Assembly (NCBI RefSeq): GCF_014692515.1
Contig: NZ_JACOIK010000014.1
Span: forward strand, 62,001 to 126,000
Direction of reading: 5' to 3'
From: Sphingobacterium micropteri
GTDB taxonomy: Bacteria > Bacteroidota > Bacteroidia > Sphingobacteriales > Sphingobacteriaceae
DNA: 64,000 bases
The notes below the pieces were generated by a model, which was given only the letters and a program-made list of their open reading frames with translations, had not been told where the DNA came from and searched no databases. Position 1 is the stretch's first letter, and each line of letters opens with the position of its first letter. The position numbers and the translations under genes were made by a program. Of this stretch, positions 29,105 to 38,376 are shown piece after piece.

Positions 29105-30478
29105 TTAGTCAAGTCTTTTACTATATGTTCGTTCCAACCAACTTTTTGGTACAGGAATAATACAGATATTCATCGTACGGTCATCTTCCGAGAGCATGGC
29201 GGATTGAATCTGGATACGCGTGCCATCTGGACTGAATGTGGGGTGTGGGTGGTCTGCTGCGGTAGTTTTATGCCCCGAAGACAACAGCACCATCTCGTGG
29301 GTATGACGGTCAATCAGATAGATATCTCGTGCAAAGTCATCCCCAACCAGCCAGCGGCCATCACCCGAACCAGCTACGTGCCAAAAACCACTGCCACGAT
29401 GGGTCTGCCCTTCAATACGCATTTCCCGTGTTCGGAGGTTTACAACGGCAAAACCCGTAGGCTTCTCCCGTGTACCGGAAGGACCCCAAGCTGTTTCCTG
29501 TCCCGGATTAGCACCACCAACGTTTGTGCCCGGAGACGTCTGACCCTTCACAACCCCAGGAATAGGGCGATGCCCCATAATCGCAACACCGACTTCATCC
29601 GTCGTCAGAAATGCTTCATGGGTGACCCATTCGTATTCGGACTCGGGATAGAGCGGTCGCAGTCCGGTACCATCCGCCATAACCGTCCATGTACGCTGAG
29701 GCGACTTGCCCCCGGTTTCCCAGCAAAAGACAATTTCACCCTTTTTCCAAGGGTTTGTCTGTATATGTCCCACCTGAAAAGGAACAGAGATCACATGGGC
29801 GACTTCACCAGTCTTAATATTCATCTTTGCGATACCTGATGGACCGGCTCCCATATTGCGGGGACCAAACGCTTCTTCAATTTTTGTACCCTCGGGCAGG
29901 TGTTTAGCCGCTTCGTCCTTACCAACACGGAAAAACACCCATTCTTCGCTATCGCCGTCCAATGCCATATCGCCACCGGCACCGATTTCAGGAGACGTGG
30001 TCCCGCAAACCCTTTGGTAGACCGATGCCGACTGCAAATTTCCCGTCTCAATATCAGCAAACAGCTTTGCCAGATCCACTTCGATAACTTCCATTGATCC
30101 ATCTGCACTCCTTCCCATAGGTTTGCGCATGAAATAGAGGTGCATGGAGTTTCTCGCGATATTTAACATACCGGTGTACCCTCCTTCAGTAACTTGCACC
30201 ATTTCTCCGCTTTCTTCATGAGCGGCAATTGCTTCGCCAGGTTCACGGTCTGAACGAAAGATCAACCACTTTCCATCCGACGTCCATTGGTTGTGTGTCT
30301 GGTATATTTTTGAATCCCCAACCGGTGTGCTGGTTAAAAATACCAGATCAATACCGGTAACCGGATCATTGACAACCTTTCGCTCGGAAGGAAAACGTTT
30401 ACCAATCTGTGCTGTGGCAGACCAAGAACACAACAAGACCATACCAAACATCATCAATTTCAAATAAATCGTATACAT
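29105..30478 (-). CDS. PL22-like oligogalacturonate lyase, beta-propeller
   Basis: PL22 enzymes split short oligogalacturonides, including unsaturated digalacturonate, into monomers. It has 457 residues with a signal peptide (WSATAQ), so it is periplasmic, unlike the cytoplasmic enterobacterial enzyme. Beta-propeller blades are seen: TSDGKWLIFRSDREPGE, QVTEGGYTGMLNIARNSMHLYF, GHIQTNPWKKGEIVFCWETGG and WVTHEAFLTTDEVGVAIMGHR. The last blade, ADHPHPTFSPDGTRIQIQSA, matches the PL22 C-terminal HPHPSF block. Conserved His residues in these blades would bind the Mn2+ and substrate. It starts four bases after a 47-residue mini-ORF (30483-30626), so it may be translationally coupled to it. It is the first enzyme gene of the operon. 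Confidence 0.85.
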   Translation of the reverse strand: MYTIYLKLMMFGMVLLCSWSATAQIGKRFPSERKVVNDPVTGIDLVFLTSTPVGDSKIYQTHNQWTSDGKWLIFRSDREPGEAIAAHEESGEMVQVTEGGYTGMLNIARNSMHLYFMRKPMGRSADGSMEVIEVDLAKLFADIETGNLQSASVYQRVCGTTSPEIGAGGDMALDGDSEEWVFFRVGKDEAAKHLPEGTKIEEAFGPRNMGAGPSGIAKMNIKTGEVAHVISVPFQVGHIQTNPWKKGEIVFCWETGGKSPQRTWTVMADGTGLRPLYPESEYEWVTHEAFLTTDEVGVAIMGHRPIPGVVKGQTSPGTNVGGANPGQETAWGPSGTREKPTGFAVVNLRTREMRIEGQTHRGSGFWHVAGSGDGRWLVGDDFARDIYLIDRHTHEMVLLSSGHKTTAADHPHPTFSPDGTRIQIQSAMLSEDDRTMNICIIPVPKSWLERTYSKRLD

Positions 30479-30482
30479 AAGC

Positions 30483-30626
30483 TTAATAACTGTCTTTTTT
30501 TCTTACAAAATGTACAAGCAAAGTGAAGAGTTGCCCATGATAAAGTTGAAAGATCTCTTCAAAAGCGACCTCATCGCCTTGGCGAAGACGATCGATTAAT
30601 ATTGGATTAACTACACTTCTAGTCAT
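30483..30626 (-). CDS. 47-residue ORF resembling the N-terminus of an ECF sigma factor
   Basis: A short ORF (ATG at 30624-30626, TAA at 30483-30485) lies between the operon promoter and PL22. Its core, LIDRLRQGDEVAFEEIFQLY, then HGQLFTLLVHFVRKKDSY, reads like sigma region 2.1 and the start of 2.2 of Bacteroidota ECF sigma factors. Those would normally continue into the AEDIVQEVF-type helix, but here a stop codon follows. The ATG is about 36 nt downstream of the predicted transcript start, the same leader length as the HTCS gene, and PL22 begins four bases after its stop. It may be a remnant of a truncated sigma gene, or a translated leader or mini-protein. The resemblance is by eye only. Confidence 0.6.
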   Translation of the reverse strand: MTRSVVNPILIDRLRQGDEVAFEEIFQLYHGQLFTLLVHFVRKKDSY

Positions 30627-30668
30627 GAGAAAGGTTTATAATGTTTATTTATAACATAGTTGCCAATT

Positions 30669-30713
30669 GCAATTTAGGGAATACCTTTCGTAACACTATC
30701 ATGCTGTATCCTG
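30669..30713 (-). promoter_or_regulatory. Class 1 operator and promoter, PL22-DUF4861-GH106-GH105 operon
   Basis: On the minus strand, half-sites CAGGATAC (30706-30713) and CATGATAG (30696-30703), 10-bp period, are followed after exactly 19 bp by the -7 box TAAATTGC (30669-30676). The predicted start is about 36 nt before the mini-ORF and 184 nt before PL22. The whole 304-bp gap before PL22 is thus filled by the mini-ORF, this promoter and the susD terminator. Confidence 0.75.
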
Positions 30714-30734
30714 TGTACAGATGGCTATAATGAA

Positions 30735-30761
30735 AGAGAGCTGCAAATCAAGCAGCTCTCT
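30735..30761 (-). terminator. Hairpin terminator after susCD
   Basis: Perfect 10-bp stem AGAGAGCTGC (30735-30744) with GCAGCTCTCT (30752-30761) and a 7-nt loop, 21 bp after the susD stop. Only a short U-run follows. Confidence 0.7.
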
Positions 30762-30782
30762 AACATATACATATAATAAAAA

Positions 30783-32291
30783 CTAATATCCGTTATTTTG
30801 CTCATAAAGTCCGGGCGCATTACTCATTTCCGACTGCGGAACGGGATATAGGATATAATCCGTTTTGAAATCTTCCATTTGCCCTCCGGTATCCTCCTCC
30901 TCGATCCAAGTTTTCATCGTGGTTTCCGCCGTTCCTGACCGAATAAGATCAAACCAACGCAATCCCTCGCCCACGAATTCACGACGACGTTCCTCCAGAA
31001 GCTGTGCCTTCGTTACATCGGTGAGGGTTGTGGTCAAGCCGGCACGCTCACGAACTGCGTTCACGACTGCATCTACATCAGTTATTGTAGAGCCCGGTGC
31101 TCCATTCAATACACATTCTGCTTTTAACATCAACAGGTCTGTGTAACGGAATACGATATAATTAATCGGCCAGTCAAACCGGCTCGTGGTGGGCACCTTG
31201 GTGATATCTACATATTTTCTGATAAAGGAACGGTTTTCGACGACAGCTCCATACGTATACCCCTCCTGTATACTAAAGGCTCTACGAACATCATTTTCGT
31301 CATATTTACTTAATAAATCCAAAGAAACCGGCCGTATCATAAGGCCTCCCTGTACCCCAAAACCTAAAGATTGGAACCAAGTATCGGGTACCAATACCCA
31401 AGGGAAGGTTGCACCAACGACAGGGTTGGATCCGCTGGAATATTCAATATTAAATACGACCTCTTTATTACGTTCATTACCGTAATTGAATATCTCTTGA
31501 TAGGTCGGTAAAAACTGAAACTCATTACTGGTTATAATATCGTTAAATTCATTCACAGCCTCGCTCCATTCGTTTGTATTCAGTCCGGCTCCATCAATAC
31601 CATAATTAGGCCCCGAACGTGTCATATACACCAGTCCAAGCAACATCTTGGCGGCGTACTTGTTCGCACGCCCTTTATCTGCAGTAGCATACGTACTCGG
31701 TGCAGGCAGATAGTCAATCGCCAAGTTAACATCTTCGATGATTAAATTATAGATATCGCTGACCTCACTGCGAGGAATAGTCTTCGCTTCATTCGCGGAG
31801 ACTACGCGGTCAATTAAGGGGACTCGCCCAAAATAACGAAGCAAATCAAAATAATAAAATGCCCGGAGAAAACGTACTTCTCCTTCCATACGCCGACGTA
31901 CAGCCTCATCTAAAATGACGGATTCGCCTTTTTCCGCTAATTGCTCCAAATAGTTATTAGCCCTAAAAATACCGGTAAAATTGGCCTCCCAAGCTTCCTC
32001 CACATAAGGATTGCTCGAAATGGTACGATGAAAACTGTTAATGCCCTCCCAATCGCGCACCCCTCCATCCGAAATTGCATGCAGATTGTCCGATCTCGTC
32101 TCGGATAGATTCATGAGTCGGTCCGGATAGCTTCTTGCCGAACTATAGACCGCATTTAGTCCTTGGTTAAAATCATCCACCGTTTGAAAATAAGTTTCAG
32201 ACGACGCCTCTGAGATCGGCTGCTGTGCTAAATCCATATCACAGGACGTTAACAACCCTAAACTCATTACAAAATATAATATCTTTTTCAT
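30783..32291 (-). CDS. SusD/RagB-type outer-membrane lipoprotein
   Basis: Surface glycan-binding partner of the adjacent susC (gap four bases). It has 502 residues and lipobox LTSC (Cys17). Family hallmarks: CDMDLAQQPISEASSETYF, FNQGLNAVYSSARSY, RRRMEGEVRFLRAFYYFDL followed by LRYFGRVPLI, then FRYTDLLMLKAECVL, LLEERRREFVGEGLRWFDLI and a C-terminal YILYPVPQSEMSNAPGL. It is a textbook SusD, unlike the divergent one at 2289-3929. The pair is placed between the two rhamnogalacturonan enzyme operons and shares their operator, so its likely ligand is a rhamnogalacturonan oligosaccharide. Confidence 0.96.
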   Translation of the reverse strand: MKKILYFVMSLGLLTSCDMDLAQQPISEASSETYFQTVDDFNQGLNAVYSSARSYPDRLMNLSETRSDNLHAISDGGVRDWEGINSFHRTISSNPYVEEAWEANFTGIFRANNYLEQLAEKGESVILDEAVRRRMEGEVRFLRAFYYFDLLRYFGRVPLIDRVVSANEAKTIPRSEVSDIYNLIIEDVNLAIDYLPAPSTYATADKGRANKYAAKMLLGLVYMTRSGPNYGIDGAGLNTNEWSEAVNEFNDIITSNEFQFLPTYQEIFNYGNERNKEVVFNIEYSSGSNPVVGATFPWVLVPDTWFQSLGFGVQGGLMIRPVSLDLLSKYDENDVRRAFSIQEGYTYGAVVENRSFIRKYVDITKVPTTSRFDWPINYIVFRYTDLLMLKAECVLNGAPGSTITDVDAVVNAVRERAGLTTTLTDVTKAQLLEERRREFVGEGLRWFDLIRSGTAETTMKTWIEEEDTGGQMEDFKTDYILYPVPQSEMSNAPGLYEQNNGY

Positions 32292-32295
32292 CGTT

Positions 32296-35200
32296 TTAGA
32301 AAGTCAAGTTAACACCAAATGTAATTGTTTTCGGCAGTGCCAGTCCGCCGTAATCGCCAGCTTCGGGATACCGATCGCTACCACTCAGATTCGTATTAGC
32401 CGATTCGGGGTTAAGTCCACCATCGTATTTATCGTTACCCCAAAAGTTTTCCAAGGTCAAATATACCCGTCCGGAATTTAACCAGGATTGCCCTGCTAAG
32501 CGCAGTTCTCGGAAATTGTATCCGAACGTCACGTTGCGCAAACGCCAATAGTCTGAAGAATACAGCCAATCGGTATTTTTGATACGCCCGAAAGTAGAGT
32601 AAGCCTTTCCGACCCGTCCCTCACCAGGGTCTTCGGCCGAATACCACCTATCTCTATAGAAACCGAGCGCATTGTCCGTCGCTCCTTGGCCTGTACGCCC
32701 TAAAGCCCGACCCAATAGCGAGTAGAGGTGTCCGCCGTTCTGCCCTTGAAACATAAAGCTTAAGTCAAAATTCTTGTATCGAAAGTCATTGGTGATCCCC
32801 CAAACATAATCTGGATTCGGATGCCCTACAATCACCCGATCATCTGCATCAATCACTTTATCGCCATTGGCATCTACATAACGTGGATCACCAGCAACCT
32901 GGCTACCGTATAAAGCCACTCCATTATCAATATCCTGTTGCGTCAGGATACCATCTTGCTGTACGACATAAATACTATACATCGGTTGCCCTACCCGCAG
33001 GATGCTATGTTCAATATCAAAAGAAGAAGGAATCAGGATTTCCTGTTGATCGCCTATTAACTGCGTCACTTTATTGGTATTATGGCTCAGATTAAAGGAG
33101 GTCGACCAAGTAAAATTATCCCGTTGTATATTACGCGAAGTGATCTCCAGATCCCAACCGCGGCTGCGCACTTCGCCAGCATTGTCCAATAAAGAACCAA
33201 ATCCCGTCGACCACATCGTCGGTACATTCAGCAATAGATTGCTACTGGTTCGTTGATAAACATCAAACGATCCCGATAGCCGGGACTGGAACAAGGCAAA
33301 GTCTAATCCCACATCGAAGGTTCTGGACTTCTCCCAGGTGAGATCCGGATTGATGATATTCGATGGCGCCCAACCCGGCGCCGCGCTACCATCCCAAGAA
33401 TAATTGGCTTCACCTAGAACGGCTATACTACTATAATCGCCGATGTTATTGTTTCCAGATTCACCGTAACTACCTCTGATTTTCAAGTCTTGAATAAATG
33501 TTGCCGATTGCATAAAACTTTCATCCGACAGGCGCCAACCCGCGGATATAGATGGGAACCAACCCCATTTGGTATTCATACCGAAGCGGGACGATCCATC
33601 ACGACGCATGCTTGCAGAGAACAAATACTTACCGTCGAACGCATATTGCACCCGTCCGAAATAAGATAATAGCAAATTTTTCGTCGCATTCGTCGATGCT
33701 ATGGTTCCCACCGCCGCGTTTAACGTCATGATATTACTGTTCCTATAACCTCCCTGCGACGTAATGGTTGACCCATCAAACCTGTCGTAGTTATAAGCAT
33801 GCCCTAACAACGCCGTTAAATTATGTTTATCCCGTTCCAAATTATAGGTTAAGGTATTCTCGTTGACAAAAGTCTGTTTCCGGTATTTATTACTCGACCC
33901 GTAGGTAGCCTGATTTGGATTGGTTATCCGTTGCTGCAACGTTCCCCCAATCGTATACGGCCGGAAACTAAACGCCGTACGGTCGGTATGGTCCACGTTT
34001 ACCGTGGTCTTAAAGATCAAATTATCTAAAATATTATATTGACCATACAACGTAGCCAGTATCCGAGCGGTCTTATTTTCACCCACATAATTGGTCAACT
34101 TAGCTATAGGATCATTAGTAGATGTACTCCAAGGGTATTTTTCATTTTCAAAAACATTGACGGTACCCACAGGGTTGTCCTGAACGGGTGACATCGAATA
34201 AATCTGGTGTATCATATTGTCTTTGCCTTCTACACCCGGATCGTTTGCCTCCGAATACGTCGGTGCCAGATTCATCCCGAAGGTCAGCTTCTTCGTTGGC
34301 TTCACATCGATATTGGCACGAAGCGCATAATTTTTATAATCCAATCCCTGCACAATCCCTTTCTGATCCATATAGTTACCCGACACATAATAATTCACGA
34401 ACTCCGTACCACCAGAAGCACCCAACTGATAGTTTTGTACCAGTCCGTTACGATAGGCCTCATCCTGCCAATCGATAATATGCAATCCGGGGTATCCTGG
34501 CTCCAGCCAGCGTTCGTCATACATATAAGCAGTGTTATAGGTTCCCGGGGCCAAGCCTAAAATTGCCCCGCGTTCGGCTATGCTTTGTGATGCGGTGCGT
34601 CCCGCGCCGGAAGTGACCCACGCACTGTTAATCATTTCTATAGAACGATCTATCCATTCCTCTCCATTTAACATATCCAGCTTCCTATAGGGTGATGACG
34701 CCCCTAGATAGGTATTAAAAGAAATCGTCGGCTTTCCAGATTTCCCACGTTTTGTGGTAATGAGTACGACCCCATTGGCTGCTCTTGACCCATAAATGGC
34801 TGCTGCCGAAGCATCCTTTAACACTTCAATCGATTCAATATCGTTCGGATTAATGTTATCTAATGGATTACCTGACGCATAATTTCCGGATCCATTTGGT
34901 GCGGCCGTTGCCAAGGGAAAGCCATCGATAACATACAACGGCTCGCTTCCCGCTGTAATCGACCCGGATCCACGAACTTGCACACTAAGGCCTTTACCCG
35001 GCACACCGGTTGTCTGTTTTACGCGGACACCGGACATTTGCCCCACCAATGCCTGATCAACACGTACCAATGGACGCTCCTCCAAGCCTTCGGCATTAAA
35101 TTTAGAAACAGGGGCAATAACATCCGAACGCCTTTGCGTCCCATAACCAATAACAACGACTTCGTCCAATACTTCATCACTCGCTTGCAGGGTTACCGTA

Positions 35201-35475
35201 AGTGGCTGTAAGTTCTTCACGACAATACGCTGACTTCTGTATTCCACCGACGTGAAGACCAATGTTTCGCCGATATTAATCGACACGCTAAATTCGCCTC
35301 CCGTTCCGGTCGATGTCGACCGCTGATTGTCTCCCAACACTTGCACAGAAACCCCAACTAATGGTTGTTCCGTGGCGTCCACAACCTTACCCGTTAATAG
35401 TTCTTGTGCTACGGCCTGATGAGCAGCTCCAAGAAAGAGGGCAAGTAGACTGTAAAAAAAGATTTTTCCTCTCAT
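32296..35475 (-). CDS. SusC-type TonB-dependent receptor of the rhamnogalacturonan unit
   Basis: Outer-membrane importer of 1059 residues. The signal peptide ends at HQAVAQ. A carboxypeptidase-regulatory-like domain covers about residues 26-105. Then come LDEVVVIGYGTQRR, a plug with VQVRGSGSITAGSEPLYVI and DASAAAIYGSRAANGVVLI, and a barrel ending in TITFGVNLTF. It is coupled to the downstream susD. The promoter at 35517-35561 has a weaker version of the class 1 operator with exact spacing. It is a standard SusC in length and motifs; the substrate is inferred from the flanking enzyme operons. Confidence 0.97.
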   Translation of the reverse strand: MRGKIFFYSLLALFLGAAHQAVAQELLTGKVVDATEQPLVGVSVQVLGDNQRSTSTGTGGEFSVSINIGETLVFTSVEYRSQRIVVKNLQPLTVTLQASDEVLDEVVVIGYGTQRRSDVIAPVSKFNAEGLEERPLVRVDQALVGQMSGVRVKQTTGVPGKGLSVQVRGSGSITAGSEPLYVIDGFPLATAAPNGSGNYASGNPLDNINPNDIESIEVLKDASAAAIYGSRAANGVVLITTKRGKSGKPTISFNTYLGASSPYRKLDMLNGEEWIDRSIEMINSAWVTSGAGRTASQSIAERGAILGLAPGTYNTAYMYDERWLEPGYPGLHIIDWQDEAYRNGLVQNYQLGASGGTEFVNYYVSGNYMDQKGIVQGLDYKNYALRANIDVKPTKKLTFGMNLAPTYSEANDPGVEGKDNMIHQIYSMSPVQDNPVGTVNVFENEKYPWSTSTNDPIAKLTNYVGENKTARILATLYGQYNILDNLIFKTTVNVDHTDRTAFSFRPYTIGGTLQQRITNPNQATYGSSNKYRKQTFVNENTLTYNLERDKHNLTALLGHAYNYDRFDGSTITSQGGYRNSNIMTLNAAVGTIASTNATKNLLLSYFGRVQYAFDGKYLFSASMRRDGSSRFGMNTKWGWFPSISAGWRLSDESFMQSATFIQDLKIRGSYGESGNNNIGDYSSIAVLGEANYSWDGSAAPGWAPSNIINPDLTWEKSRTFDVGLDFALFQSRLSGSFDVYQRTSSNLLLNVPTMWSTGFGSLLDNAGEVRSRGWDLEITSRNIQRDNFTWSTSFNLSHNTNKVTQLIGDQQEILIPSSFDIEHSILRVGQPMYSIYVVQQDGILTQQDIDNGVALYGSQVAGDPRYVDANGDKVIDADDRVIVGHPNPDYVWGITNDFRYKNFDLSFMFQGQNGGHLYSLLGRALGRTGQGATDNALGFYRDRWYSAEDPGEGRVGKAYSTFGRIKNTDWLYSSDYWRLRNVTFGYNFRELRLAGQSWLNSGRVYLTLENFWGNDKYDGGLNPESANTNLSGSDRYPEAGDYGGLALPKTITFGVNLTF

Positions 35476-35516
35476 AGATTTATCAACTCGTTATAAAGAT
35501 TTATACTAGCTCAAAA

Positions 35517-35561
35517 GCAAGGTAGAAAGTTTGCGTAACAAAACTGTTATGCACTCTCATG
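35517..35561 (-). promoter_or_regulatory. Degenerate class 1 operator and promoter, susCD
   Basis: On the minus strand, CATGAGAG (35554-35561) and CATAACAG (35544-35551), 10-bp period, are followed after exactly 19 bp by TACCTTGC (35517-35524). The half-sites differ from the consensus at several positions, so this is the weakest of the seven sites, but the geometry is exact. An inverted repeat (GCGTAACA/TGTTATGC, 35533-35552) overlaps it. Confidence 0.55.
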
Positions 35562-35566
35562 GTCAT

Positions 35567-35609
35567 TATAAAAGAGGCCATTTCCTTTTCGAAAATGGCC
35601 TCTTTTATA
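35567..35609 (-). terminator. Strong hairpin terminator after the nine-gene operon
   Basis: Perfect 17-bp stem (35567-35583 with 35593-35609) and a 9-nt loop, 19 bp past the GH106 stop. The stem ends in an A/T run on both sides. It separates the nine-gene operon from the susCD promoter, which begins five bases further on. Confidence 0.85.
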
Positions 35610-35628
35610 GAAAATAGACAGGAAAGTA

Positions 35629-38370
35629 TTAATAGCTGAATAAACGCACTGGTCCTTTTAGACCGCTATCCATTAGTTTCCATTGACTTGCATCGAAATC
35701 GTTATAATCAATATTCACAAAGTTGATTTCATGATAATTACGCCAGGAAACTTTTCGTTTATCGAGATCCCGAACGCGATTGGCCATCAAATTCGCCACT
35801 TCAATACGAATATCATTCTTACCATTTTGTAACAGTTTTCCAATCTCCAGCGTAAACGGATGAGCCCATACGATACCGGCGTCTTTTCCATTTACCCATA
35901 CCTGTGCACTTTCACCCACTGTCCCCAAATGCAATTGATATCCTTTGTCCGACTTATTTTCGATGGTGAACGAGGTTTCATAAGCAGCCATGCCAGAAAA
36001 CTTATCAGCAACCGCATCTCCCCAAGTTGTCCAATAGCTTAGCGTGTTCAATGTTCGTGCTTTTGGTAATTGTGGTCCGCCGTGCAAGAAGCTTACCTTC
36101 CACGGATGAACGAACACCTTTTCCTCCTGCGGCTGATTGATATAGTGATAGTCCGGATCTACCTTATCCGTATTGGACGCGTACACCACCCAAGCATAAC
36201 CAGCAGGAATCTGCAAACGAATATCGCTCTTTTCTATCGGAAGATTAAATATATCGCCAGTCTGCGGATCCAATAACGTATAATGCGCTGCTTCGCTATT
36301 TAACCGAACAAACTGATCTATTGTTTTATCGGTATGATTTACCAAGTAATAATATGTTCCTTTTTCCGTCACCCGTCTATTGAATTTCAGCCCTGTACGT
36401 GCTAATCGTTCTGCATATAATTGCTCTGTTTCCAACGCAGAATACACATCATTCGTCAGGTAGACTTTTCCCTTACCATAGGCTGTATATTGGTTTTCTT
36501 CATCCCCATCAAAGTGGAGTGTTGCCAATAAGTCGTTCAGTTTTTTGCGACGCGATTCCAGATTCGCTAAACCGCTAACATCTTTAGGCAACGTTTCAAA
36601 AATAAGTGTCGCGCCATTCCTTGCCAACGTCAATAGATTAGCGAGGGTTTCCTCCGAAAAATATTGTGTAGAGGGAATATAGATAACTTTATAGGGTCGC
36701 GCATTTTCCGCCGTTACGACAAGCTTATCGTGAACGGTTGATTTCGCAAGAATAGCGTCTGTCACAAAATCAAAACTATATCCTAAGCGCTGCAAAGACA
36801 TGCTTTGTTTGTAGAATTCCGTGGGGTGTAACCAGTCATCAACATGATGTACACTCAACGTCTTAAACGGAGCCTTTGTATCATGCCAGACATCATATAT
36901 TGGCCAATAAATCAAGAGTTCATTATCTGCCTGTGTCGTCTGTAAGATGGATTGTACACGGGTAATGTAATTGTTTAATCCAGGCAGGTGTGGCCAAAAA
37001 GAATTGTTGGTCGTAAAATTAACCGATGCATAAAACAACCAACCCGGATAAGGTACATCTTCGGGAGAATAGGTCGTACCATGATAAAAAACATGATTTA
37101 CACCTGCTAAAAACAATTGCTCTACCTCTGGCTTTGCCTGTGCGAGGGATGTTTTAAAATGTTCGGTAAGCCAGGTAAACGTTTCAGAAGATGTATATTT
37201 TTTACCTGTGGTGTGCGTTGCAGAGGAAGCGAACTTAAACATCATCGGATCAGGATCAACGTTCCGAACATCGGTGCTATCCCGTCTCAGATCCGGAATA
37301 GCAAAAAAACTTGATCCAAAAGTCTCACATTCAGCAATATCAGTACTGGCATACAGATCGATCAAATTTCCTGGCGATCCATGTGCTTGGTTTTTCGATA
37401 GCGCTCCGTGTTGATTAGAAAACGAGGTAAAAGGGATCAAAAAGTTATCCCGAAGAATAGCATTCACTACTTCCCGGTAATCTGATTTCACACGTTTTTC
37501 CCGCTCCTTATCATTTCCCTTCCCAGCAAAATCTAATAAATATGCCTGTAATTTATACTCTTTTCTTTTTTCAAATTCTTCCAAAAATTGGTCTGTCCAA
37601 TTGGCGCCATATACTTCATAACTGTCGTTAAAAAAAGCACGAAGCTGTAAATCCTTTCCTTGAAAGGCTTTCTGAAAATGGTTAAAGTAGCGTTGTACAG
37701 GATCTTTACCCAAATGATCAAGTGTGAAGCCTTCGCCTCCGGGTGCTGCACGTTTTACTTTTTGGCGGGTCCGACCTGAGAAAAGGGCGATCACACGGAC
37801 ATTTTCGGGCGCAGTCCAGCTTCCCGACTGATTATGCATATAGCTGTCCAGATTAATCTCCTCTCCATTGGATTTATAGGCGCGAAGAGCTTGTAGCTTA
37901 CTGAAGCTTTGCTTCGTATCGCTTACCCCTAATGGAAATGATATTGGCTGTCCCATCTTCAACTCGATCTCATCCAAAAACAATTTGGTCGCCGCATGTT
38001 GTTCGTCGATTTGGGGTCCACCAAATGGCCAGCCTGTCCCTAAATTAATGTCGACACCCATTTGGTGAGACTTTGCCTGATCTATTGTAAATGCTAACAT
38101 ATCCAGCCATTTATCCGACAAAAAGGGGATATACCGGTCCTCATATCCTTTAGCCCCATAAATCGGCGTCACCTCTACTCCTCCGAAACCTGCTTCATCT
38201 AGTAGCTTTATCTCTCTGGACAGATTGGGCTTATCCACAGCGGAACCGAGCCACCACCAACGTGTCCACGGCTTCATTTCCTTCGTTACGCTAGGCCACA
38301 AATCTTGTGCCCATCCCACGGAGGTGGCCATACCATAACATAGCAATATCGTTATAAATCTTTTCTTCAT
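35629..38370 (-). CDS. GH106 alpha-L-rhamnosidase, secreted
   Basis: Removes terminal L-rhamnose from rhamnogalacturonan fragments. It has 913 residues with a cleavable signal peptide (TSVGWAQ) rather than a lipobox. GH106 signatures: EMKPWTRWWWLGSAVDKPN, FGGVEVTPIYGAKGYEDRY, GVDINLGTGWPFGGPQ, AAPGGEGFTLDHLGKDPVQRY, FNDSYEVYGANWTDQFLEEF, NQAHGSPGNLIDLYASTDI, GVNHVFYHGTTYSPEDVPYP and a C-terminal NLMANRVRDLDKRKVSWRNY. It is the last gene of the nine-gene operon, six bases after rhaM. The direct adjacency of a rhamnosidase and a rhamnose mutarotase supports L-rhamnose as the released sugar. It is clearly diverged from the lipoprotein GH106 at 24911-27775. Confidence 0.95.
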   Translation of the reverse strand: MKKRFITILLCYGMATSVGWAQDLWPSVTKEMKPWTRWWWLGSAVDKPNLSREIKLLDEAGFGGVEVTPIYGAKGYEDRYIPFLSDKWLDMLAFTIDQAKSHQMGVDINLGTGWPFGGPQIDEQHAATKLFLDEIELKMGQPISFPLGVSDTKQSFSKLQALRAYKSNGEEINLDSYMHNQSGSWTAPENVRVIALFSGRTRQKVKRAAPGGEGFTLDHLGKDPVQRYFNHFQKAFQGKDLQLRAFFNDSYEVYGANWTDQFLEEFEKRKEYKLQAYLLDFAGKGNDKEREKRVKSDYREVVNAILRDNFLIPFTSFSNQHGALSKNQAHGSPGNLIDLYASTDIAECETFGSSFFAIPDLRRDSTDVRNVDPDPMMFKFASSATHTTGKKYTSSETFTWLTEHFKTSLAQAKPEVEQLFLAGVNHVFYHGTTYSPEDVPYPGWLFYASVNFTTNNSFWPHLPGLNNYITRVQSILQTTQADNELLIYWPIYDVWHDTKAPFKTLSVHHVDDWLHPTEFYKQSMSLQRLGYSFDFVTDAILAKSTVHDKLVVTAENARPYKVIYIPSTQYFSEETLANLLTLARNGATLIFETLPKDVSGLANLESRRKKLNDLLATLHFDGDEENQYTAYGKGKVYLTNDVYSALETEQLYAERLARTGLKFNRRVTEKGTYYYLVNHTDKTIDQFVRLNSEAAHYTLLDPQTGDIFNLPIEKSDIRLQIPAGYAWVVYASNTDKVDPDYHYINQPQEEKVFVHPWKVSFLHGGPQLPKARTLNTLSYWTTWGDAVADKFSGMAAYETSFTIENKSDKGYQLHLGTVGESAQVWVNGKDAGIVWAHPFTLEIGKLLQNGKNDIRIEVANLMANRVRDLDKRKVSWRNYHEINFVNIDYNDFDASQWKLMDSGLKGPVRLFSY

Positions 38371-38376
38371 TGTCGT

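Noticed and set aside
29042-29839. 265-codon plus-strand ORF
   Set aside because: It lies antisense to the PL22 and DUF4861 genes, has low-likelihood composition (Arg, His, Cys-rich) and no family pattern.
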